A program made the translations under genes and the position numbers. DNA of 7,207 nucleotides from an uncultured Blautia sp. (GTDB lineage Bacteria > Bacillota > Clostridia > Lachnospirales > Lachnospiraceae): assembly GCA_946538475.1 (NCBI GenBank), contig CAMNGN010000102.1:1-7207 (forward strand). Direction: 5' to 3'. Below, one piece after another: positions 1 to 5,412 of the stretch (the first letter of the stretch is position 1; the number at the start of each line of letters is the position of its first letter). The notes beneath the pieces were generated by a model. That model was given only the letters and a program-made list of their open reading frames with translations. It was not told the origin of the DNA and made no database searches.

Positions 1-190
1 CGCCGCCTGCAAACTTCTCATACCAAAGTCGCACACGGCGGAGCAGGCAAGATGGTCGCAAGTCTTCGCTAATTCATACTTACGGACAGAGGACCGTCCG
101 AGACCACTGAAAAAGTGAGTCAAGGAACCTGGCCCCGTATCTCACAAGTACTCAAAGACAGAGAACCGTCCCCTGTCTTTGAAAAAATCC
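1..190. other. Gene-free left edge; no assignable coding sequence
   Basis: All three + frames are open from the window edge but close early: stops at 70-72 in frame 1 and near 110 in the other two. The short peptides they give show no family I recognise. A gene tail entering from the left cannot be excluded, but nothing supports one. The only recognisable structure is the repeat pair and palindrome at 84-182. The strong promoter for asnB begins directly after this stretch. Confidence 0.5.
84..182. repeat. REP-like repeat pair with a 10-bp perfect palindrome
   Basis: Two related 16-base copies are visible: 84-99 and 156-171, matching at 14 of 16 positions (core ACAGAG[G/A]ACCGTCC). The second copy lies in a perfect inverted repeat, TCAAAGACAG at 152-161 and CTGTCTTTGA at 173-182, with an 11-base loop. 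The first has a shorter stem, CGGAC at 83-87 and GTCCG at 96-100. Neither strand has a U-tract directly after the stem, so this does not look like an intrinsic terminator. From memory, similar accgtcccctgtc-type sequences are scattered in many clostridial genomes, sometimes near REP-associated (Y1/IS200-like) transposases. That link is recall, not something shown here, and no transposase is visible. Confidence 0.5.
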
Positions 191-219
191 TTGACAATCC
201 TTTTTTAAGGAATTATAAT
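191..219 (+). promoter_or_regulatory. Consensus sigma-A promoter for asnB
   Basis: TTGACA at 191-196 and TATAAT at 214-219 are both perfect hexamers with an optimal 17-bp spacer. Transcription should start near 226-228, which puts the 228-278 hairpin at the very 5' end of the mRNA and leaves about 80 nt of leader before the asnB ATG. AATCCTT occurs twice, at 186-192 and 196-202, ten bases apart (one helical turn) and straddling the -35 box, with a partial inverse AAGGAATT at 207-214. This could be an operator, but that is only a possibility. Confidence 0.9.
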
Positions 220-227
220 TCAGACTC

Positions 228-278
228 ATAAAGACAAAGGCGTCTTGGATTGGATATCCAAGGCGCCTTTGTCTTTAT
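228..278 (+). terminator. Leader hairpin/attenuator upstream of asnB
   Basis: Positions 228-250 pair with 256-278 in a 23-bp stem with a 5-base loop (tggat) and one G-U wobble (243:263). The terminator core is 239-250 with 256-267, a GC-rich stem followed by the U-rich run TTTGTCTTTAT at 268-278. The A-rich 228-238 segment can pair with that run. Because the hairpin sits just after a strong promoter and before asnB, it is not simply the end of an upstream gene. It would stop the asnB transcript after about 50 nt unless antagonised. The U-tract is interrupted, so its strength is uncertain. The fold is symmetrical enough to terminate on the - strand too, but no convergent gene is visible. Confidence 0.7.
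231..246 (+). promoter_or_regulatory. ANTAR-type antiterminator hairpin candidate (asnB leader)
   Basis: AAGAC (231-235) pairs with GTCTT (242-246) around the six-base loop AAAGGC (236-241). Loop position 1 is A and position 4 is G, the two bases known to be conserved in RNA hairpins bound by ANTAR-domain antiterminators. The 3' part of this hairpin is the 5' arm of the overlapping terminator, so the two structures exclude each other. ANTAR targets normally have a second such hairpin just upstream. With transcription starting near 226 there is no room for one here, which is the main weakness of the assignment. Confidence 0.5.
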
Positions 279-292
279 ACAGAAAAAAGAAC

Positions 293-297
293 GGAGG
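293..297 (+). promoter_or_regulatory. Ribosome binding site deciding the asnB start
   Basis: GGAGG lies eight bases before the ATG at 306, an ideal distance. An in-frame GTG at 297 overlaps this site and cannot be the start. The ATG at 306 also gives Met-Cys, as the enzyme requires. Confidence 0.9.
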
Positions 298-305
298 TGT
301 GTGCC

Positions 306-1958
306 ATGTGCTCGATATTGGGTTTTTGCGGTAAAGACGGAGATTTTAATGACATCAATAATGCACTCCGCAAAACACATTCACGTGGACCGGATGCATC
401 AAGGGTCGTGTGGACAGGCAACGGATGGCTCGGTTTTAACCGGCTATCCATCATGGGATTGACAGAAGAAGGTATGCAGCCGTTTGCATACGGTAATCAC
501 TCCTCCTGCTCTTTTTCTAATATGAAGATATCGGAGAATCAGTATCAGGCTCCCCCGGAAAGTGAACTCCTGCTGGTATGCAACGGAGAAATCTACGGAT
601 TCCGCCCGCTTAAAGAAGAACTGATCCAAAAAGGATACCATTTTCTGAGCGATTCGGATTGCGAGATCCTTCCGGCCCTCTACCGCGAGTACGGAACAGA
701 AATGTTCAAAATGCTGGATGCGGAATATGCGATGATCCTCTATGACATCGCGGAAGATACCTACATCGCAGCCAGAGATCCGATCGGAATAAGGCCTCTC
801 TACTACGGCGTCAGAGAAGACGGAACATATGTATTCGCGTCGGAGCCAAAAGGCCTGACAGAACTGGTCGACAAGATCATGCCGTTCCCACCGGGCCATT
901 ATTTTAAAGACGGGAAGTTTATCGAATACCGCGACATGTCGAAGGTCGAAGCCTACAGAAGCGACTCACCTGAAAAAACGGATGAAATGATCCATGACCT
1001 GCTGATCGCCGGCGTGAAAAAACGCCTCGATTCGGACACCCCGATAGGGTTCCTGCTTTCAGGCGGTCTGGATTCCTCCCTGGTGTGCGGAATCGCGGCA
1101 AGCCTCTCGGACAAGCCATTGAAAACCTGGGCGATCGGCATGGATACGGATGCGATCGACCTCAAATACGCAAGAGAGGTGGCTGACTACATTCATTCGG
1201 ATCACCACGAGGTCATTATCAGCAAACAGGACGTGATCGACGCACTGGAGCCGGTGATCGCGGCCCTCGGCACCTATGACATCACGACAATCCGCGCATC
1301 CATAGGCATGTACCTGGTGTGCAAGGCGATCCACGAGGATTCGGATGTCCGCGTTATTCTGACCGGCGAGATTTCGGACGAGATCTTCGGGTACAAATAT
1401 ACGGACTTTGCGCCTAACGCTGAAGAATTCCAAAAAGAGGCAGAAAAAAGGATCAGAGAGCTCCACATGTACGATGTGCTGCGGGCGGATCGCTGTATAA
1501 GCGTTCACTCACTGGAGGCAAGGGTGCCTTTCGGAGATCTGGACTTTGTGGACTACTGTATGGCAATCGATCCCGAGAGAAAGATGAACAGATACGGAAA
1601 AGGCAAATACCTGCTGCGACATGCGTTCGAGAAGGACAAGCTGATCCCCGAAAGCATCCTGTGGAGAGAAAAGGCAGCCTTCTCCGATGCGGTTGGACAT
1701 TCATTGAAGGACGACCTGGCCGAATATGCCGAAGCTGCATATACGGATGAAGAATATGAAGCCGGCATTCAAAAATATAAACACGCTGTACCATTCACAA
1801 AAGAGTCACTGCTTTACAGGGATATATTTGAAAAATATTACCCCGGTCAGTCGGAGATGGTAGTAGATTTCTGGATGCCAAACCGAAACTGGGAAGGCTG
1901 CAATGTGTCAGATCCCTCAGCAAGGGTGCTCGCGAATTATGGAGACAGCGGGAAATAA
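306..1958 (+). CDS. asnB: Asparagine synthetase B, glutamine-hydrolysing
   Basis: This 550-residue cytosolic enzyme converts aspartate, glutamine and ATP to asparagine, glutamate, AMP and PPi. The N-terminal class II glutamine amidotransferase domain (about 1-210) has the nucleophile Cys2 exposed by Met removal, Arg46 in NRLSIMG, Asn93-Gly94-Glu95 and Asp118. The C-terminal synthetase domain has the PP-loop SGGLDSS at 252-258 and TGEISDE at 353-359, followed by blocks such as APNAEEF, ALEARVPF-like SLEARVPFGD and AAFSDAVG, which closely track E. coli AsnB. Overall length is close to the E. coli protein (about 554). The start is fixed by Cys2 and the Shine-Dalgarno site at 293-297. Two oddities are visible: about 22 extra residues between QPF (58-60) and the NGE motif, and Ile356 where E. 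coli has Gly in SGEGSDE. It is first in the cluster, with its own promoter and attenuator, next to the enzyme that makes its glutamine. Confidence 0.96.
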   Translation: MCSILGFCGKDGDFNDINNALRKTHSRGPDASRVVWTGNGWLGFNRLSIMGLTEEGMQPFAYGNHSSCSFSNMKISENQYQAPPESELLLVCNGEIYGFRPLKEELIQKGYHFLSDSDCEILPALYREYGTEMFKMLDAEYAMILYDIAEDTYIAARDPIGIRPLYYGVREDGTYVFASEPKGLTELVDKIMPFPPGHYFKDGKFIEYRDMSKVEAYRSDSPEKTDEMIHDLLIAGVKKRLDSDTPIGFLLSGGLDSSLVCGIAASLSDKPLKTWAIGMDTDAIDLKYAREVADYIHSDHHEVIISKQDVIDALEPVIAALGTYDITTIRASIGMYLVCKAIHEDSDVRVILTGEISDEIFGYKYTDFAPNAEEFQKEAEKRIRELHMYDVLRADRCISVHSLEARVPFGDLDFVDYCMAIDPERKMNRYGKGKYLLRHAFEKDKLIPESILWREKAAFSDAVGHSLKDDLAEYAEAAYTDEEYEAGIQKYKHAVPFTKESLLYRDIFEKYYPGQSEMVVDFWMPNRNWEGCNVSDPSARVLANYGDSGK

Positions 1959-2012
1959 GAGAGATTATTTAAATATAATGCGCAGCCGAGGAACGACGAA
2001 GATAATAAGTTA

Positions 2013-2028
2013 AAGACAATGGCGTCTT
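2013..2028 (+). promoter_or_regulatory. ANTAR-type antiterminator hairpin candidate (glnN leader)
   Basis: AAGAC (2013-2017) pairs with GTCTT (2024-2028) around the hexaloop AATGGC (2018-2023), again with A at loop position 1 and G at position 4. The surrounding 20 bases, 2011-2030, match 229-248 of the asnB leader at 19 positions. The single difference (T2020 against A238) is at loop position 3, which is not a conserved ANTAR contact. The 3' strand of this hairpin is also part of the terminator's 5' arm. I could not find a convincing partner hairpin in 1980-2012, so a different RNA-binding regulator remains possible. Confidence 0.55.
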
Positions 2029-2070
2029 GGTTCTGAATTAGAAAGAACCGGGGCGCCTTTCACTTTTTTT
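2021..2070 (+). terminator. Intrinsic terminator/attenuator upstream of glnN
   Basis: The 14-base arm 2021-2034 pairs fully with 2044-2057 (three G-U wobbles, at 2025, 2027 and 2028) around a 9-base loop, and is followed by TTTCAC and seven T's to 2070. This is a standard Rho-independent terminator. It lies about 100 bases upstream of the glnN start and 60 bases beyond the asnB stop. It could both end asnB transcripts and gate glnN-carA-carB expression. The overlap with the 2013-2028 hairpin favours a regulated role. Confidence 0.85.
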
Positions 2071-2172
2071 GAACCGGGAGCCACCGAAGGCAGCTGAGGT
2101 TCATGAGCAAACAGCGAAGCGGATCGCAAATGTGCGCTTCACGCAAAAAGGAAAAAAGAAAGGAGAACCCCC

Positions 2173-4272
2173 ATGAAAAAAGAAACCGTACCGGAACTGT
2201 TCGGATCGATGGTATTTGACGACCGAGAGATGAGAGCAAGGCTCTCCGCAAAAGTATACCGCTCACTGAGAAAGACGATCGACGAAAACGCCCGCCTGGA
2301 AGAATACGTGGCCGAGGCTGTCGCCACCGAGATGCGCGACTGGGCTGTGGAACACGGCGCAACACACTTTACTCATTGGTTCCAGCCCCTCACAGGCGTG
2401 ACGGCGGAGAAGCACGACAGCTTTATCTCCCCATCACCGGACGGCGGCGTGATCATGGAGTTCTCGGGAAAAGAATTGATCAAAGGCGAGCCCGATGCTT
2501 CCTCGTTCCCCTCAGGCGGCCTCCGCGCAACCTTCGAAGCCAGAGGCTACACCGCATGGGACCCGACATCCTACGCATTTATTAAGGACCACACCCTCTG
2601 CATCCCGACCGCCTTCTGCTCGTACTCGGGAGACGCGCTGGACAAGAAAACACCGCTGCTCCGTTCCATGCAGGCGCTGGACAGACAAGCCCGCAGGATC
2701 CTGAAGCTGTTCGGAAAAGAAGTCAAATATGTACGCACGAGTGTCGGACCCGAGCAGGAATATTTCCTCATCGATCAGTCAGTGTTTGAACAGAGACCGG
2801 ATCTGATCTATACGGGAAGAACCCTTTTTGGCGCAATGCCGCCGAAAGGCCAGGAGCTGGATGACCATTACTTCGGAGCGATCAAGCCGAGAGTTTCAGC
2901 CTTCATGGAGGACCTGAACAACGAACTCTGGAAACTTGGCATTCTGGCAAAGACAGAGCACAACGAAGTGGCCCCGGCACAGCACGAGCTTGCCCCGATC
3001 TATTCCTCGACGAATGTGGCTACAGATACCAACCAGCTTACGATGGAGATTATGCAGAAGGTAGCACGCAAACATGGAATGGCCTGCCTGCTTCACGAGA
3101 AACCTTTTGCCGGAGTAAATGGATCCGGGAAGCACAACAACTGGTCGATGGCAACCGACACGGGAGTCAACCTTCTGGCACCGGGCGAGACGCCTTACGA
3201 AAACGCCCAGTTCCTGCTTTTCCTCTGTGCTGTCATCCAGGCAGTGGACGACTATCAGGATCTCCTTCGTCTTTCCGTAGCGACAGCAGGAAACGACCAT
3301 CGTCTCGGCGCTAACGAGGCACCGCCCGCAATTATCTCCGTATTCCTGGGAGATGAACTGACCGCGATACTCGAATCCATCAAGAATGACACCGCTTACG
3401 AAGGTACAGAGAAAGTAGTGATGAAACTCGGCGTACATTCGCTTCCCCGTTTCTCGAGAGATACGACAGACCGCAACCGTACATCACCTTTTGCCTTTAC
3501 CGGAAACAAGTTTGAGTTCCGCTCCCTCGGTTCTTCTAACAGCATAGCGTGCTGCAATATGATGCTGAATGCCGCCGTGGCCGAGAGCCTCAAACAGTAC
3601 GCGGATAAGCTCGAAAAAGCCGAGGACTTTGAGGGCGAGCTGCACGAGCTCATCAAAGAGACCATCAAGCAGCACGAGAGGATCCTGTTCAACGGAAACG
3701 GTTACGGCGAAGAATGGGTCAAAGAAGCGACAGAGGTGCGCGGCCTCTCCAACCTGAAGACCACGGCGGACGCCATGCCGCATCTTCTGGACAAAAAGAA
3801 CATGGACATGCTGATCTCGCACAAGGTCTTCACGGAAACCGAGCTGCATTCCCGCTGCGAGATCATGCTGGAAAACTACTGCAAGACCGTGAACATCGAA
3901 GGCCACACGATGGTCGATATGGTAAGGAAGAACTACCTGCCGGCGATCGAAGGATATCTGTACAGCCTGGCCAAGTCGACATCCCTGATGAAATCGGTGA
4001 GCAAATATGTGAAGTGCAACTACGAGATCTCCACGATGGAGAGGCTCTCGGAGCTGACAGATTGTATCCTAGAGAAGACAGAGGCGCTGGAAGGAGCCCT
4101 GAAAGAGCTCAAGGGGTACGAAGATATCATCAGTACATCCGAAGCGGTGAGGGACGATGTGCTGCCGAAGATGGACGAGCTCAGAAAATACGTGGACGAG
4201 GCAGAGATGCTGACATCCGAGAAGTGCTGGCCGTTCCCGAGTTACGGCAAGCTGCTGTTCTCGGTATATTGA
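2173..4272 (+). CDS. glnN: Glutamine synthetase, type III (GSIII)
   Basis: This cytosolic enzyme makes glutamine from glutamate, ammonia and ATP. At 699 residues it fits type III enzymes (about 700 or more residues, dodecameric; also annotated glnA), not the roughly 440-470-residue type I. GSIII marks are the opening PELFGSMVFDD, GATHFTHWFQPLTGVTAEKHDSF, and GGLRATFEARGYTAWDPTSY. Catalytic blocks are GPEQEY with Glu194 and Glu196 (metal ligands by family knowledge), HNEVAPAQHE at 263-272, NGSGKHNNWS at 316-325 (ATP/ammonium-side loop), NDHRLGANEAPPA at 374-386, and KFEFRSLGSS at 446-455. A long helical C-terminal region completes the type III fold. The ATG at 2173 follows AAAGGAG with a 7-base gap. 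The leader terminator suggests control by nitrogen status. Downstream carA starts 15 bases after the stop, implying co-transcription. Confidence 0.97.
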   Translation: MKKETVPELFGSMVFDDREMRARLSAKVYRSLRKTIDENARLEEYVAEAVATEMRDWAVEHGATHFTHWFQPLTGVTAEKHDSFISPSPDGGVIMEFSGKELIKGEPDASSFPSGGLRATFEARGYTAWDPTSYAFIKDHTLCIPTAFCSYSGDALDKKTPLLRSMQALDRQARRILKLFGKEVKYVRTSVGPEQEYFLIDQSVFEQRPDLIYTGRTLFGAMPPKGQELDDHYFGAIKPRVSAFMEDLNNELWKLGILAKTEHNEVAPAQHELAPIYSSTNVATDTNQLTMEIMQKVARKHGMACLLHEKPFAGVNGSGKHNNWSMATDTGVNLLAPGETPYENAQFLLFLCAVIQAVDDYQDLLRLSVATAGNDHRLGANEAPPAIISVFLGDELTAILESIKNDTAYEGTEKVVMKLGVHSLPRFSRDTTDRNRTSPFAFTGNKFEFRSLGSSNSIACCNMMLNAAVAESLKQYADKLEKAEDFEGELHELIKETIKQHERILFNGNGYGEEWVKEATEVRGLSNLKTTADAMPHLLDKKNMDMLISHKVFTETELHSRCEIMLENYCKTVNIEGHTMVDMVRKNYLPAIEGYLYSLAKSTSLMKSVSKYVKCNYEISTMERLSELTDCILEKTEALEGALKELKGYEDIISTSEAVRDDVLPKMDELRKYVDEAEMLTSEKCWPFPSYGKLLFSVY

Positions 4273-4278
4273 GAGAGG
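4273..4278 (+). promoter_or_regulatory. Ribosome binding site deciding the carA start
   Basis: GAGAGG at 4273-4278 lies just after the glnN stop codon. It is only 3 bases from the in-frame ATG at 4282 but 9 bases from the ATG at 4288. Spacing therefore favours 4288, with 4282 as the alternative (two residues longer). Confidence 0.65.
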
Positions 4279-4287
4279 AAAATGAAA

Positions 4288-5412
4288 ATGGACAGAAAGC
4301 TGATCCTGGAAGACGGCAGCGAATTTTTGGGGATGGGATTCGGAGAGAAAAAAGACACGGTTTGCGAGATCGTCTTCAATACCTCAATGGCCGGCTACCA
4401 GGAGATCCTTTCTGATCCCTCCTACACGGATCAGGCCGTGGTGATGTCCTACCCGCTGATCGGAAACTACGGGATAGCGGCGGAGGATTTTGAAAGCAGA
4501 AGAATCTCCCCCACGGCGCTGATCGTGCGGGATCTGTGCGAAAATCCATCCAATTTTCGTTCCACATGCTCGATAAGCGAGCTCCTGGAGGAAAATCACA
4601 TTCCCGGCCTCTGTGGGATAGATACAAGAAAGCTGGTGCGGCGCATCCGTGACAAAGGAACGGGAAGGGGGCTGATCACGGATGCCGCCCTGCCTCTCGA
4701 GGAAGGACTTCGGATCATCGGGGACACCGAGGTACCGCACGACGCCGTGAAGCGCTGCAGCAGCAGAAAAATATGGTATAGCCGTACATCGAACCCTCGT
4801 TTTCAGGTGGTAGTTATCGACTGCGGGATGAAGTCGAACATCGTGCGCATGCTGAACCGGAATCACTGCAATGTGACGATCGTACCGTATGATGCCCGAA
4901 GCGAAGAGATCCTGGCACTTTCTCCCGATGGAGTTCTGGTGTCGAACGGACCGGGAGACCCGGTGGATGTCCCGGAAGTCATCGAAACACTGCGCGGCCT
5001 CAGAGGGAAATGTCCGATATTCGGGATATGCCTGGGACACCAGTTGCTGGCACTTTCCTGCGGGGCCAAAACATATAAGCTTCATTTCGGACATCGAGGA
5101 GGAAACCATCCGGTCAAGGACCTCCGTACAGGAAGGATCGAAGTGACGAGCCAGAATCACAGCTATGCGGTGGACGAGGACAGCCTCAGAGGAACCGGAC
5201 TTACAGCCTCGCACATCAACCTGCTCGATTCCACCGTGGAAGGGCTGTACAGCGAGAAAGAAAAACTGCTGTCAGTACAGTTCCACCCCGAGAGCGCGCC
5301 GGGACCGCAGGACAGCACACACTTATTTGCAGAGTTTACAGAGTTAATGGAAAAGGAACGTGAGGTCAGAAAATGCCAAAGCGGACAGACATCAGAAGGA
5401 TACTGGTCATAG
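4288..5412 (+). CDS. carA: Carbamoyl-phosphate synthetase small subunit, glutaminase
   Basis: CarA hydrolyses glutamine and channels ammonia to CarB for carbamoyl phosphate, the shared precursor of pyrimidines and arginine. The 374 residues match the family (about 360-380). The N-terminal CarA-specific domain includes FNTSMAGYQEILSDPSY and SYPLIGNYGI. The class I amidotransferase domain starts near residue 172 (FQVVVIDCGMKSNIVRML), with SNGPGDP at 219-225, the nucleophile Cys248 in GICLGHQ, NHSYAV, and His333/Glu335 in QFHPES, so the Cys-His-Glu triad is complete. The start at 4288 is chosen by ribosome binding site spacing; 4282 is possible. Only 15 bases separate it from glnN, with no terminator or PyrR-type leader, so it is probably expressed with glnN. 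The last 13 codons overlap carB in another frame, making the tail beyond about residue 361 an unusual extension. Confidence 0.96.
   Translation: MDRKLILEDGSEFLGMGFGEKKDTVCEIVFNTSMAGYQEILSDPSYTDQAVVMSYPLIGNYGIAAEDFESRRISPTALIVRDLCENPSNFRSTCSISELLEENHIPGLCGIDTRKLVRRIRDKGTGRGLITDAALPLEEGLRIIGDTEVPHDAVKRCSSRKIWYSRTSNPRFQVVVIDCGMKSNIVRMLNRNHCNVTIVPYDARSEEILALSPDGVLVSNGPGDPVDVPEVIETLRGLRGKCPIFGICLGHQLLALSCGAKTYKLHFGHRGGNHPVKDLRTGRIEVTSQNHSYAVDEDSLRGTGLTASHINLLDSTVEGLYSEKEKLLSVQFHPESAPGPQDSTHLFAEFTELMEKEREVRKCQSGQTSEGYWS

Larger units (their letters stand above)
1959..2172 (+). promoter_or_regulatory. Leader region between asnB and glnN
   Basis: This 214-bp gap has no credible gene. In order it holds an isolated TATAAT at 1974-1979 without a recognisable -35 box, an ANTAR-like hairpin (2013-2028), an intrinsic terminator (2021-2070), a 6-bp hairpin TGAACC/GGTTCA (2070-2075 with 2098-2103), another stem GAAGCG/CGCTTC (2116-2121 with 2135-2140), and the glnN ribosome binding site AAAGGAG at 2159-2165. 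The complementary words GGTTC (2029-2033, 2098-2102) and GAACC (2045-2049, 2071-2075) allow alternative pairings. Transcription may come from the TATAAT or by read-through from asnB; the sequence does not decide. Confidence 0.6.

Noticed and set aside
152..190. Palindrome as an intrinsic terminator
   Set aside because: The stem is followed by A's, not T's, on the + strand, and no U-tract follows it on the - strand.
297..305. GTG at 297 as the asnB start
   Set aside because: It overlaps the GGAGG ribosome binding site and would bury the catalytic cysteine behind three extra residues. The ATG at 306 gives Met-Cys directly.
228..305. T-box or amino-acid riboswitch before asnB
   Set aside because: The leader is only about 80 nt and is mostly one hairpin. 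There is no room for a specifier stem, and no T-box consensus (TGGNACCGCG-like) is visible.
1951..1979. A full sigma-A promoter for glnN at TATAAT 1974-1979
   Set aside because: The -10 box is perfect, but nothing like TTGACA lies 16-18 bases upstream and no extended -10 TG is present. It is noted only as a possible weak promoter.
1959..2172. Glutamine riboswitch (glnA/downstream-peptide motif) before glnN
   Set aside because: The structures seen are a simple terminator with an overlapping small stem-loop. I see no three-helix junction pattern of that class.
3714..4415. Open frame of 233 codons overlapping the glnN end and carA start
   Set aside because: It is an out-of-frame reading of conserved glnN sequence, of low complexity and rich in Arg and Gly, with no homologue I recognise.
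4384..5214. Long antisense open frame inside carA (and similar ones in asnB, glnN and carB)
   Set aside because: It shows no recognisable family and no ribosome binding site logic. It runs opposite a clearly conserved gene, so it is a by-product of codon bias.
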